A DNA stretch of 64,000 nt from contig JAMJFZ010004031.1 of the NCBI GenBank assembly GCA_026225945.1, forward strand, positions 5,822,001 through 5,886,000. Reading direction: 5' to 3'. Position numbers and translations under genes: made by a program. Shown here piece after piece: positions 11,415 through 21,699 of this stretch (positions are counted from its first letter, which is position 1; each line of letters starts with the position of its first letter). The stretch is from Cricetomys ansorgei. Lineage: Eukaryota; Chordata; Mammalia; Rodentia; Nesomyidae. Under the pieces are notes generated by a model. The model ran no database searches, had not been told where the DNA came from, and saw nothing but the letters and a program-made list of their open reading frames with translations.

Positions 11415-12115
11415 GACCGACCTCTGGCATAAAGGACTTCACAACAAACTTTCAGACTCAGTTAGCAATCCCACGCTGTCCAAACAGGGTTCTATTTGCA
11501 GAAAATGATACCACGCACTGAAAATCTTCTCCTACCTGCCTGCTTTCCCTCTGAGAGGATGTCGAAGAGGAGGCACTTCTATGGGTCGGAGTAGATGTTT
11601 TATGAGCAGGCGATATGCCCTTCTCGTCCGAACTCATCGCTGCAATCCGTCTAGGGATGTGTACGTGAGACCATCCCAAGCCTCTTCCCAATTCCCAAAG
11701 AACCAGACGATCTGCAGCTTCAGACCATCTCACACGAATCAGACCAGGAAAGTGCAGGCCACTACTAAGGTGTCCAAACCACCTAAAAACAAAACAAACA
11801 GAAAGTCTCGTGTAATTTAAAAAAAAACAAATCATTATATTTAGGGGGAAATTAATTTGCGTTAACAAAGGGAAGAAGTGCAGGTCTGGGGCTCAGAGAC
11901 ATCTAGGTTGGAGACGTAAGGATGATACAAATATATAGATTGGGTTCATACATGGGTTCTGAAATTCCTGTATGTGTAAGGAAATTTTATATAAGCCTTT
12001 AGGTATATTTTTAAATTTTCTAATATTATGCTAATGGATTATGTGAACTTGAATGTGTTCATTAAGATTTTAACGACCACCTAATTACAGACAAGAATTA
12101 AAACAGCAATCCCTT
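11415..12115. other. no recognised feature
   Basis: A 136-codon minus-strand frame (11458-11868) is present but unrecognised. The sequence turns AT-rich after 11900. Confidence 0.45.
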
Positions 12116-12221
12116 GGGCTGGGCAGGTAGCTCAGTGGTAGAGCACTTGTCAAGCATAGGCAAGGCTCTGGGTTCAATCTGAACACCAAAAAAATTAATT
12201 AATGAACTAATTAATTAAAAA
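12116..12221 (+). mobile_element. ID SINE (tRNA-Ala/BC1-derived)
   Basis: gggctgggcaggtagctcag is the ID head with its A box. gtagagcacttgtcaagc and the B-box region ctctgggttcaat follow, ending in an A-rich tail with AATTAATT units. Confidence 0.92.
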
Positions 12222-12344
12222 AGAACAATCCCAACAATTAAGATGATTTTTATGAATTTGTAAACCTGGATATTCTAATGACTGAAACTTGTAATCCTTC
12301 TTAAAATTTTAAATTCCCTGCCATTACAGTAAAAATAAAAACTG

Positions 12345-12545
12345 TTCAGCTGAGCTGGAGCAATGGCTCAGCAGCAGTAGCTGTTCTCCCAGAGGATGCA
12401 GGAACAATTCCCAGCACCCACACGGTGGCTTACAGCCTATCTCAGGGGATCCACCTCCCTCTTCTGACCTACAAGGGCACCAGGCATGCACATGTTGCTC
12501 AGACATACATGCAGGTAAAACACCAATATAAAATAAACTTAGCTT
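12345..12545 (+). mobile_element. B2/B3 SINE
   Basis: The gagctggagcaatggctcag head, gttctcccagaggatgcag, the attcccagcacccacacgg B-box region and a cttctgacctacaagggcac 3' domain define a B2-superfamily element. It ends near ataaaataaact. Confidence 0.92.
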
Positions 12546-12995
12546 AGCGTCCAAACTGGAAGACTAGATCTTAAAGCAAAACTAGCCTTTGTAAATAATA
12601 AATTCAGAGAGCCAGAAACCGTTTAGTTGAACAGCAGTAAGGCTTCAGCTTTGACAGGCAAAAGGCAGGGAAATAAGTCAACACCTGACAGATGATCATC
12701 TAATCTGTTCAACGGAGGCAATCTAATAAGTGTGAATAAAGACTCTGCGCCAAGCCCTGGTGCCTGGAAATAGAAAAGGGAGAACACTATTTAGATCTTT
12801 GATTTAGTACTTTGTTTTCTGGTCCAAGATGTTTTACAAGTCGATGCTGACTCTTGAGCCAAAAGTAGGGCGGCTTTGTGACGTGCTCAAGGGCCCCTGC
12901 GGGATGAGGCTGAAATGCCCAACTTTAAACCATTATCCACTCGGAAGTACATTCAATCCAAGTTTCAGGCCCTCTGTTAGTCTCTGATATGTATC
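12546..12995. other. no recognised feature
   Basis: About 450 bp with nothing recognised. Confidence 0.45.
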
Positions 12996-13105
12996 CTCCC
13001 TTTTCCCCTCCCGACTCTCTCCTGTTCCCTCCCCTTTCTCCTCTTCCTCTTCCTCCTCTTCTTCTTCCTTCTCCTCCTCCTCTTCCTCTCCCTCCCACCC
13101 CCTAA
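12996..13105. repeat. polypyrimidine (TCC/TTC) tract
   Basis: About 110 bp that is almost purely C and T on the plus strand, with CCTCTT, TTCTTC and CTCCTC units. Mirror-like stretches of this kind can adopt triplex (H-DNA) structure. Confidence 0.93.
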
Positions 13106-13429
13106 CCTCCCCACCCCCATACCTCTACCTGAACAGTCTCCATCAGTACTAGGGATAATATCTTACTTCATTTAACAGGACATTTTCAGGTAACTTGTTC
13201 ATGATGAAAGGGCTGTGTTCAGTATGATTGCAATTATGAATATATTGAATAATAATTGTCAAAGCAAACAGTGTATGAAGAACTAAATGCACCCCAAGAT
13301 CCAATTTTGAGGTTATTGTTGTTGTTACCTATGAGTTTTGGGTCTTTTATGTTTTTAAACAAAAGGTGTTGTGTGACTTTTCCTGGGACATTTGAACAAC
13401 TCATCTCAGATATAGAACCAATGACAGAC

Positions 13430-13760
13430 CAAAGTTCAACTGAGTGAACCACTGAGTTAATTGGGGTTACTTACAGGAGGGTGGGGTGAGGGGTTTCATA
13501 TAGGACAACGAACAACCCAAAGCAACTTCGTCACTGAAAAGCCCATCCTAGCATGGGTGACAGTTCATGAAAGTTAGGTCCCTCCTGCTCCTTGTATGGC
13601 TTGCAGGCAGCTCGGATGGTGGGAGAGTCTCCTCTCCTCCACAAATGTTACTGTTTATATAACCTTGAGGAGAGGCCTTGTAATCTTGGAAGTTCCAGGA
13701 ACATCCTGAGACTTGTAAATTTTACTTACTTCCTGAATCTTAGGGAACCTCTCTTCAGGA
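13430..13760 (-). mobile_element. possible rodent interspersed repeat, unassigned
   Basis: The block gttaattggggttacttac and the following text through cagctcggatggtgggagag resemble a rodent dispersed repeat I have seen elsewhere. I cannot name the family or confirm strand and ends. Confidence 0.3.
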
Positions 13761-15003
13761 TGGAATGTTTCAACTGGGCAGAAACTGCTCCACAACAAAG
13801 TATTTCAAGTATCCAGTATCAATTCAAATGGTTTTTAGGTCTTATTCTAGCCAGTCATCAATCAAATGCTTGATTACCTGCTCCATTTTTAATGCATTAC
13901 AAAAGCAATTTTAAATTCTGTTTGAAGTTTGAATCTACTTATTCTTTTTTCCCTAGAAAACAGGATTTACTGTGACCTAAGAAAGATTTATTCATCTCAA
14001 TTGAAGCACATTTTAAAAAATTGCCTGAACAGTGTTATAAACCCAAGACCATACATTTTAAAGTCATCACCAACACAATTACTATATTCAACAAGAAAAG
14101 CACTATAACTGAAAATAATGGTAATATGAGAGCCGAAAGCCTCATTTTTCTCTCATTTTCCCCTCATATCAGTAGAAGCACAAGTAACGTGAAGTGCTGT
14201 AATATTTGCATTTATTTACACCGAGTGCCGTAACAATTTAGATTTATGACCCAGGGACCAAATTAAAGCAAAAGGTGTCAGCGGAAACTTCTAGAACTTG
14301 CTGTTTATAGGCATCATAAGTAAATGTGACCGGAAAAGCATTTGAAAGGAAGGAATTATTTAGCCTGAGCTAAGTTGTGACGCTGTATGAATCAGTTCCA
14401 AGCTCTAGGGCCTTAAAGAAGAGCTCACTGCCTGCAGACTCACGCATCCTTCAGGCTGGGGTACGGAGGGTCTTAGAATCCCTGCACCCCACACAGATAG
14501 AACATCGGACCCCACGAAAGGGCAGCAAAGAGCCTTGACAGAACACAGTATCCTTGTGAAGAGCTGCTGCATACAGATGGCACACTCACTTCCACGCAAG
14601 TGTATTGCTCAAAGGAAGTCAGATGGGCCCACTCAGGTGAGTGTGTTTAACATCCACTCCATGGGAGAGATGAAGGAAATCCAAGCAGAACAATGTAAGT
14701 CATTATAAAAATAAAGGAAAATATGAAAAGCTTGGGTGATTTATTGTTGATTAAAACAGCATATGACTGAGTGTTTCCTGCTATTCTGTTTCGGTTAAAG
14801 TAGAACCAAAAACATTAACAAGGGTTGTCTTTAGTTACTGGAGCTGCGTCAATTAAAAACCAGCACGGGTTCAAACCAAACCAAATTCCAGCAGGGCGAA
14901 TTTTAAAAGGAGAATTTGAATGGGAACGAAATACAGTTGGCACTAATAATCTATTGGCAAAGATCAGAACTCATACAAAGAAAAGAAAATCAAAGTCTGA
15001 GCC
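13761..15003. other. no recognised feature
   Basis: 1.2 kb without recognised repeats, AT-rich. It is one of the longer repeat-poor stretches in the first quarter of the window. Confidence 0.45.
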
Positions 15004-15034
15004 AGTGTGTGCGTGTGTGTGTGCGTGCGTGTGT
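15004..15034. repeat. (TG/CG)n short repeat
   Basis: Alternating GTGTGCGTG-type sequence over about 30 bp, a Z-DNA-type pattern. Confidence 0.85.
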
Positions 15035-15520
15035 CAAACATCTGTGAAAAATTATTCCCTCTGTGGAAGTAAAATCCATATACACAAAATAGAAAGTTTT
15101 TTTAGAATAAGCAGTAGGTAGCTCTAGAACAGAAGTGTTTTCACAAAACGGAAGAAAAATGGTATCTTTGACAGAGACAAGACAGGTTTGGAGACCACGG
15201 AAATTGATCTCGGTAAGAATGTGAGGCTAATGAAGACATCAGAATTAGACTTCAGTAGCCACCCGGATACTAACGCGGCACAGCATGATTCTTCAGGGGA
15301 GAGGTTTTTCATCGTGTTAAATTGTATTTTATTTATCCCTTAAAAGCCTGTTTGTTTTCTAAGGTGAGAAAGAAAGGAGGTGGGCCCAGATGGCAAATGA
15401 AACTGGGAGGAACTGGGAGCAGAGGGAGGGGAAACTGTAATCAAGATATATATTATCTCAGGGGGAAAAAATCTACTTTCAACAAAAGGGAAAGAAAAAG
15501 AAAGATGTTAGAATAGGTTG
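15035..15520. other. no recognised feature
   Basis: About 480 bp that becomes purine-rich toward the GAAA block. Confidence 0.45.
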
Positions 15521-15557
15521 CAAAAAAAAAGAAAGAAAGGAAGAAAGAAAGGAAGAG

Positions 15558-15640
<83 letters not shown>

Positions 15641-15655
15641 GAGACAGAAAAAAAG
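15521..15655. repeat. (GAAA)n microsatellite
   Basis: About 130 bp of purines, mostly perfect AAAG units from about 15559 to 15638. The frame that translates as Lys-Glu-Arg-Lys repeats across it is a microsatellite artefact. Confidence 0.97.
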
Positions 15656-15931
15656 ATGATGAATAAAAGGTTAAGAGGATGTCTGGGAAAAAAAATGAAA
15701 GAAAGACAAAATAGAAGAAATCATTTTAGAAGTAGGAGAAAACAAAAAGCCCAAGGAAATACAGGCTGAACAGGAGCTAATCCACAAGGTGACTAACTGA
15801 ACTTACAGATTAAAACGATCCTGAGCAATGACTAAAATGAAAAATATCCAAAATATTTTCAAACATAAAAAATGGTATTAAAGAACATCTGGAAACAGAT
15901 AAAAGTCAAAACCCACAGCACTCGGCCATGT

Positions 15932-15972
15932 CCTCCACCCTGCCCCCACCCTACCCCCACCCCCACCCCTTC
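15932..15972 (-). other. potential G-quadruplex (C-rich on plus)
   Basis: Five or more C runs of three to five bases with one- or two-base loops lie between 15937 and 15970. The minus strand therefore carries several G runs with very short loops, an intramolecular G4 pattern. Confidence 0.7.
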
Positions 15973-16120
15973 CGTCTCTGTCTGTATGGCAGAGTGTCTT
16001 CTCCATGTATGGCCTTGGTCATTCACATGAAGCACAGCAAACGCCCCACATTTGTAAACTTGAGAAATGAGAAGTACCCAAATCTTTTACGTAGGAAATA
16101 TTCCTTAATTTCCAGCATTG

Positions 16121-16173
16121 TGTGCAAACTCTGCCAGACTTCAGCAGAGGGAACTACCATCTTGGCCAGCACC
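16121..16173 (-). mobile_element. inverted fragment of the ERV LTR
   Basis: Read on the minus strand, this matches the U5-proximal part of the LTRs at 16869-17168 and 38508-38853. It contains tgcaaactctgccagactt and cttggccagcacc. By hand about 43 of 51 positions agree with the copy B LTR. Similarity stops abruptly at 16173. It lies upstream of and opposite to the ERV copy A LTR. Confidence 0.7.
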
Positions 16174-16868
16174 AGACTCCATCTTAAAATTGGGAAACTG
16201 TTTCCTCAGGCTCAGCATACAGAAACTGTCTTCCAGAACTGGCCAAGATTGCATCTTGTGCTGGTAGCCCAACTTGGTACTATAAGAGTCACCCAGGTGT
16301 TACTGGTTTTGAAGGCATGAAGGGGTCTTTAGAGAGCTGCAGAGTTGGCACTGTGAGAGGCCAGGAGAAGCCATTGGTGAAAGTGCAGCCTCATTGGCAG
16401 TTAAAGGCCCAGATTGAAGAGTCATGCAGAGAAGTTGAGTCTTGGTCCCATGAAGAGAGCCCAGGAGAGGCTATTGGTGAAAATACAGCCCAGTTGCAGC
16501 AAGGAACCTCAGCAGTTTTTGAAGATGCCAGTACCATGGGACCACCACCAAGAACAGCAGCAGTAGTGGAGTGGAGCCAGCCAGAGCCTTGAGGACAAGC
16601 TGTATGCTATCTGCTGTGTGCAGCAGGGGACAGAGCCAGATCCAAGCCCTTTGGAGGAGCCCAGATCATGAGTGAATTCCAGATAATTGAACATTGATAA
16701 TGTTTTTCTGCTGTCCAAAGACAATGTGAAAAGCTTGATAGATGTTTGGTATCATTTGGTCATGTGCATTAGCAACCCTCATGATCATTCCTCTTATAAA
16801 TGGTTTCGCTGGTGTAGTGTTAAATTGTGTTGTAAGGTAAAGCATTTTTTTATACAGAAAGGGGGAAA
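16174..16868 (+). mobile_element. ERV copy A, 3' internal region and polypurine tract
   Basis: Positions 16588-16868 match the internal segment of copy B (38214-38507) with the same landmarks: gaggacaagct, tttggaggagccca, gtgaattccagata, gataatgttttt, ctgtccaaagaca. It ends in a polypurine tract, agaaagggggaaa (16856-16868), directly before a TG-starting LTR, which is the plus-strand primer layout of a retrovirus-like element. Positions 16174-16587 are internal only by continuity and include a 46-bp duplication spaced 100 bp apart. A 91-codon frame at 16317-16592 is open but I recognise no gag, pol or env domain. The 5' half, including the primer-binding site and 5' LTR, is not present. Confidence 0.65.
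16355..16500 (+). repeat. internal duplication, 100-bp spacing
   Basis: A segment starting gagaggccaggagaagcc at 16355 recurs as gagagcccaggagaggct at 16455. About 46 bp are similar at roughly 80 percent. It lies inside the ERV copy A internal region. Confidence 0.75.
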
Positions 16869-17168
16869 TGTTGAAGTTTTAGTCACGTTTGAGATTGTTT
16901 TATGCACTGTTGGGTGAGGATCTAGGGCATTTTGTATTGTTTGTAGGTATTGGATTTCTGTGAAGGAGGATGTTTGATTGTTTATGATCTGCACCTCAGG
17001 AGTGCTGAATCAATAAAAACACCTGAGCTCAGATGCTCAGGGTTCCACTGTCGAATATGGCACTGGCTATGATAGTGGTTCCTTCTGCTGAAGTCTGGCA
17101 GAGCTTGCAGATATGAATATGCCTCCTTGTCCTGTTTGCTGAGCTCCCACAGTAGGCGTACAACTACA
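16869..17168 (+). mobile_element. ERV copy A 3' LTR (300 bp)
   Basis: It starts tgttgaag right after the polypurine tract and ends tacaactaca, giving TG...CA ends. An AATAAA polyadenylation signal is at 17012-17017. It aligns to the copy B LTR through gcattttgtattgt, aggatgtttgattg, acacctgag and the U5 block around gaagtctggcagag. It is about 46 bp shorter than the copy B LTR. No target duplication could be assigned because the 5' end of this element is missing. Confidence 0.72.
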
Positions 17169-17243
17169 TTGAGCTATATAATGAATTCCAGAGCATTCTA
17201 GGCTGGAATTAGTCCCAGCCTCAAAACAAAAGCAAAAACTCTC
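17169..17243 (+). mobile_element. B1-like SINE fragment
   Basis: gctatataatgaattccag, then ctaggctggaat and cctcaaaacaaaagc resemble the right half of a diverged B1. It directly abuts the ERV LTR, so the retroelement may have inserted into it. Confidence 0.45.
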
Positions 17244-17340
17244 CAGAGCAAGACTCATAAGGACATAGAAGGCCATAAATTTCTATAGGACCTCCAGGAA
17301 AAACCCCTCTTTAGTACATATTTAGATGCACCAAAGCAGC

Positions 17341-17540
17341 TATTACCACTGTGCATTTTCCAAGCGCCCAGCATCGGTCTGAGTGCTGTACAAATATTCA
17401 GTTAACTGCCTCAGCATCGGCATGAGGTATGGCTCTTTGTATGGATGATGAACGTAAGGCCAGAAGGCAGTTACCTAATGGGTTAGTCTCGGATATAAGC
17501 AAGTCTGTGGCTGCAGTCTGTGAACACAGCCATTGCACAC
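17341..17540 (-). mobile_element. MIR SINE
   Basis: Read on plus, agcgcccagcatcggtctga, then catgaggtatgg and tgatgaacgtaaggccaga follow the order of a reverse-complemented MIR core. Divergence is high, as expected for an ancient mammalian SINE. Confidence 0.65.
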
Positions 17541-17671
17541 ATACATACAGGCATGTTCACTGCCATACAACAGGTCACAGGAGCACAACTCAAGCATGTG
17601 CTCACGAGGAAAGTGATGGATGTGTGACAGTGCACCTAGACCATGTGCTGTGAGCAGCCTTCACATTTGTT

Positions 17672-17760
17672 TTTGTTACGTTGGTGCAGATGCCGGAAAT
17701 GGAACCCAGGGCTTTGCACACAACCAGGCAAGTGCTCCATTTCTGAACTACAGTCTCAGC
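17672..17760 (-). mobile_element. ID-like SINE, antisense
   Basis: ggaacccagggctttgcaca, then aggcaagtgctccatttctg, is the reverse complement of the ID body (gagcacttgcct...ccctgggttc). Confidence 0.75.
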
Positions 17761-17824
17761 TCACAGCTTTCAAATTTGGTGAGCGGGGAAGGAATAAAGT
17801 AGGGGATTTTACATTTGGATTCGC

Positions 17825-17938
17825 TCTGTTGTTTTCGAAACAGGCGCTCTGTAGACCAGGCCGGCCTTGAATCAGGGATCTGCCTGCCTCTGCCTTCTGA
17901 GTGCTGGGATTAAAGGCACGTGCCACCACCACTGGGCT
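17825..17938 (-). mobile_element. B1 SINE, antisense
   Basis: ctctgtagaccaggccggcc, then ctgcctgcctctgccttc and gtgctgggattaaaggca, is an antisense B1 with a shortened tail end. Confidence 0.92.
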
Positions 17939-18762
17939 GGATTCGCTCTTAAACTGAACTAAAAGGTGAGGCTGGCGTCAGGATGTATTGTATGACAGAA
18001 GAGAAAATGAATTTAAAAACAAAACACCAAAAAAAGGTCTGTTAACCACGTGTGGATACACTCTAATACAATTCCTCCAAAACTGTAACATGATTTTTAA
18101 AAACTTGGAAATATTTTAAAGTTCATGTGTAAGAACGGACATGTAAGGCCAACAAAGAAAATAACTCTAAGAAATCAGAGGAATCCGACTCTGCCATACA
18201 TTCAAATTACTTAGCAATTTAGGAGATGCAGACGGTTAGGAGAACAAAGCAGAGACCCCACTGACAACAACAGCACCTCAACCATCCTCAGGAACACTAT
18301 TTTCCACGAGCTATCAAGCTACAGGAAAAAAGCTGAACACCTTTGAGCCAAATATACCCCCAAAGCCTTCAACTTTTACAGGTAAAACAAAGCATGTAGA
18401 AACATCGGGAAAAAAAAGTTTGAGATGAGCACGAATCATGCTGGCGTGGAGAGTAACTTACTAGTAATGGTGCTAGAGCCAGAAGGAAGAAAAAAAAAAA
18501 ACTTAGAAAACTATGAACTTGACAAACGTTTAGTGTTTTTAATATCTAAAAAGGTTTCTGCAAATCACAAGATAGAAACGGTTAACCATATAGACAAAGA
18601 ACGGCTGGGGAAGTTCCCCAAGGGAGGGACGTCAATGACCAATAGGTCGCTAGTGGTAGTCTAAGGTCTTTGCCCTTTCCAGAGGAGTTTAATTTGGTCA
18701 ACTCTAATCCATGTTTTTTTTTTTGCTAAGGAAGTCATGAGGCATGTAAAAGACAGGCTCAG
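17939..18762. other. no recognised feature
   Basis: About 820 bp, AT-rich. No repeat or exon recognised. Confidence 0.45.
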
Positions 18763-18786
18763 AGCGAGACAGACAGACAGACAGAG
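18763..18786. repeat. short (GACA)n
   Basis: About five GACA units. Confidence 0.9.
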
Positions 18787-19276
18787 GCAAACCCCTGCAT
18801 CTAGTTTTAAAAATATTTATTCTCTTTTTTACACTGGGTGTAGATTAGCTCTGTAATCACTCATAATAAAGTATTTCCATTTGAAAAAGGTGTTTTTCTT
18901 TCAGAATTATAGAACACAATTCAGATTTTTAAAGTTGCCCTTTTATTAATGGTTTCACAGATTTCTGTATTTGACCAAAAAGAAAAAAAAAAAAAAATCA
19001 GGATTCAATGCTTCAAAGACAATGACTGGATCTTAAATGGAAAACTAGATTTTCTAAATAATTTAAAATAAAGACATATATGTTGTATAGATAAATATAA
19101 ATTAAACATGTTAAAATGTACTTAAGTTTTATTTCGTCTCTGTGAAGTAGAGGACCAGAGAAGGGGTGATAATGGTGGACCAGTGGTGTACACAGAGTCC
19201 CTGGCTCTCTCTGCTTCTAACTGGATGTGGTAATATTGGATCAGTGCACATACACATACACATTATTAATAAAGGG

Positions 19277-19277
<1 letters not shown>
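18787..19277. other. no recognised feature, AT-rich
   Basis: About 490 bp, with an A-run at 18981-18997. Confidence 0.45.

Positions 19278-19318
<41 letters not shown>
19278..19318. repeat. (TG)n microsatellite
   Basis: About 20 uninterrupted TG units, abutting the LTR-like repeat. Confidence 0.97.
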
Positions 19319-19322
<4 letters not shown>

Positions 19323-19681
19323 GACACAAATTAGAATCACCTGGGAAGAATGAACTTCAATTGAAGATAGCCGCCATCAGACTGGCCTGTAAACATGTTT
19401 AAATCATTGGTGAATGATTGATGTGGGAGGGCCTACCCCACTGTGGGCTGTGTCACCCCTGGCTGGTCCCCGGTTAGTAAGAAAGCAAACCATGTAAAGT
19501 AAATGCCAGTAAGCAGCGTTCTTCCTCAGTGTCCATTTCAGCTCCTGTCTCCAGGCTCCTGCTTGAGCTCCCACCCTGACTCGACCACGGACTGTAAATT
19601 CTAACATAAGGTAAACCATTTCCTTACCCCGAGTTGCTTTAGGACCGTGTTTTATCACAGCAACAGAAACCAAACTAGGAC
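19319..19681 (+). mobile_element. rodent MaLR/ERVL-like LTR repeat
   Basis: It starts acttgacacaaattagaatc, contains gatgtgggagggcctacccc and cagctcctgtctccaggctc, and ends at atcacagcaacagaaacc and actaggac. It is a sense copy of the repeat found antisense at 61.95 kb. Confidence 0.8.
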
Positions 19682-19984
19682 AGCATCTGACATAAACTTA
19701 GGACCGCATAAAGAACTGCCAAGCAATAGCCAAGCCCTGTGGCCTTTAATATCATAAGAGGAAACATGACTATACAGTCTCATAAGTTGAACCACACGAA
19801 GAGAAATCCTTCTACACGAGTCACATGAAATCATGGTAAAAAACGGATTTAACCCAGTAAGGAAAAAGCATTCCTCGTTACACTTTTCTTATGGCTTCCC
19901 TGTAGTAAAAGTCTACATAGCAAAGGCTTCCCCTTTCTTTATCCCACATTGCCTTTTATATTTGTTGTTATGCTTTGGGTTTGG

Positions 19985-20085
19985 GTTTTAAGATAGGGTC
20001 TCACTTTGTAGCCTAGGCTAGCCTACCAGAGTCTCTGTGTGCTGGGATGTACAGAGGGTGCCGCCACACTGACACGGCTTCTAAT
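19985..20085 (-). mobile_element. diverged B1 SINE, antisense
   Basis: agatagggtctcactttgta, then cctaggctagcct and tgtgctgggatgtaca. A clear but old B1. Confidence 0.8.
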
Positions 20086-20392
20086 ATTTTTAACCACCGT
20101 AACCTTTTCTTAGTGATTTACAAGTTCATTGTTCTAATTGTTTATTTATAACTGTTCACGTGGGAGTCTCTGAACATTATCATAAATCTGTCATTCTCAA
20201 GCAACAAATCTCTGTGAAATTCTAGTGTGTTGTATTTATCTGCAAACTAATCTGAACTAACGCGTGATTACTAATTGGGACATATGCCCCTAAATTTAAT
20301 AATTACATTTTCTTTTCAGCCTAATCTTTGTTTCTACTTGAGATAAAACTTGTGACAATTCAAATAACTGTCAGAAAGACATTAAGGCATGT

Positions 20393-20503
20393 GTCTATGA
20401 CCACACCACACTTAACATGCCCAGTCTCCTCTGATCTCAGAAGCTAAACAGGGTCAAGCCTGGGTAGTACTAGGATAGGAGAAAGAGATATCAGGATGAT
20501 TTC
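20393..20503 (+). pseudogene. 5S rRNA pseudogene
   Basis: gtctatgaccacaccacact at the start, ctgatctcagaagctaaac in the A-box region, and gcctgggtagtactaggat in the C-box region reproduce vertebrate 5S rRNA over about 110 nt. The 3' part after about 20480 is degraded, many C-to-T and G-to-A changes are present, and there is no T-run terminator at the end. I read it as a dispersed retrocopy, not an active gene. Confidence 0.92.
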
Positions 20504-20637
20504 TTATATCCAGCCACCTCTCTTACTCTTCCCCCAGGCACTCCTCTTCCAGACAACAGTTTTGTAATTAACAAAGCAAAAATTGTCTTTTAAATATTTC
20601 TCAATGAATTAAAACTAACACAAAGAAAGTCTGACCT

Positions 20638-20722
20638 GAGGCTGAGCATGGTAGCAATCCCAGCACTCGAGAGGTTTGCAGGTTTTGAGGTTTGGGTTAC
20701 ATGGCAACAACACCTTATCTCA
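20638..20722 (+). mobile_element. partial B1 SINE
   Basis: gaggctgagcatggtagcaa, then tcccagcactcgagagg, followed by a degraded right half and an A-rich tail that has expanded into AAT units. Confidence 0.75.
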
Positions 20723-20726
20723 AGAC

Positions 20727-20739
20727 GATAATAATAATG

Positions 20740-20770
<31 letters not shown>
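20727..20770. repeat. (AAT)n microsatellite
   Basis: About 14 AAT-type units in the tail of the preceding B1. Confidence 0.95.
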
Positions 20771-20772
20771 CA

Positions 20773-20940
20773 GCAGGTGGGCATGGTGGCACACACTGTT
20801 AATCCCAGCACTTGGGAGGTAAACTCAGACAGGAGTCTGTGAGTTTGAGGCCAGCTTAGTTTTACACAATAAGTTCCTGGCCAACCAGAATTACATGGTG
20901 AGACTCTGTCTCAAAGCAACAAAAGAACAAAACCAAAAAA
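20773..20940 (+). mobile_element. B1 SINE, full length
   Basis: gggcatggtggcacacact, then taatcccagcacttggga, tgagtttgaggccagctt, gtgagactctgtctcaaa and an A-rich tail. It is in tandem with the partial B1 just upstream. Confidence 0.92.
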
Positions 20941-21699
20941 TACACTCTACCCCATGCTTGCCGTGATTGAATAATAAAAAAATCAACCAGAGTCAGAATC
21001 CTAAAAAGAGAAGACCACCTCCTTCCATCAGCTTTCTCTGTCGTGTCGGGTGAACTGCAAGAAATAACAGGCTCCGAGCATGTGTGAGAGGAGCCTGCTC
21101 ACCACTTTCTTCCCAGTCTCAGAACGCTCCAGTTTTACTCTGTATCGATGAAGAAAATAGGGCTCAGATAGATCTGCTTGCTATTCAAGCCCCGACATGA
21201 TCTGTTCCGGCTGATCAAACCTTGGGGACAGGGGCTGTGTAGTATTTAACATAATGGGATCACAAGACAATGACTTTGACTGGCACATGGGCCACAGGCC
21301 CTCCGGACTTGGGCCACTTTGTTACCACTCCCTGGCCATTTTTCTAGTACTAATTTTTAAAGAATGGTCTGTCACTTTTGCTGGTGAGTTAAAGAGGAAG
21401 ACTGGGTAATGCCACAGCGTGCATCAAAACAGGGCAGATAACACTGGAAAATACAGTTCCTGATGATGCTAACAGGAGAGAGCAACAGAAAAGCCTTTCA
21501 TCTCTACTCTGTGACCTTAAAATTCATAAATTCTTGTCCAGTTGGTACAAATTCTTATTCCAGCACCAGGTGACCTTGAACAATACATGTTCTATTTTCT
21601 GGAGGAATTTTCTGTCAAAACAACCACTCTCTGCATGGAACCAGAGGGTCATCATGACCGATGGGTCAACCAAAGTTAAAAATGTCCCTAAATAACCTT
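20941..21699. other. no recognised feature
   Basis: About 760 bp. Part of it may belong to the upstream end of the old L1 that becomes recognisable at about 21700. Confidence 0.4.

Noticed and set aside
15518..15769. Frame encoding a Lys/Glu/Arg-rich protein
   Set aside because: It is the translation of a (GAAA)n microsatellite.
16317..16592. 91-codon frame as a retroviral gene
   Set aside because: It lies in the ERV internal region but carries no recognisable gag, pol or env motif. Left as non-coding remnant.
20393..20503. Active 5S rRNA gene
   Set aside because: The 3' end is degraded, there are many substitutions and there is no T-run terminator.
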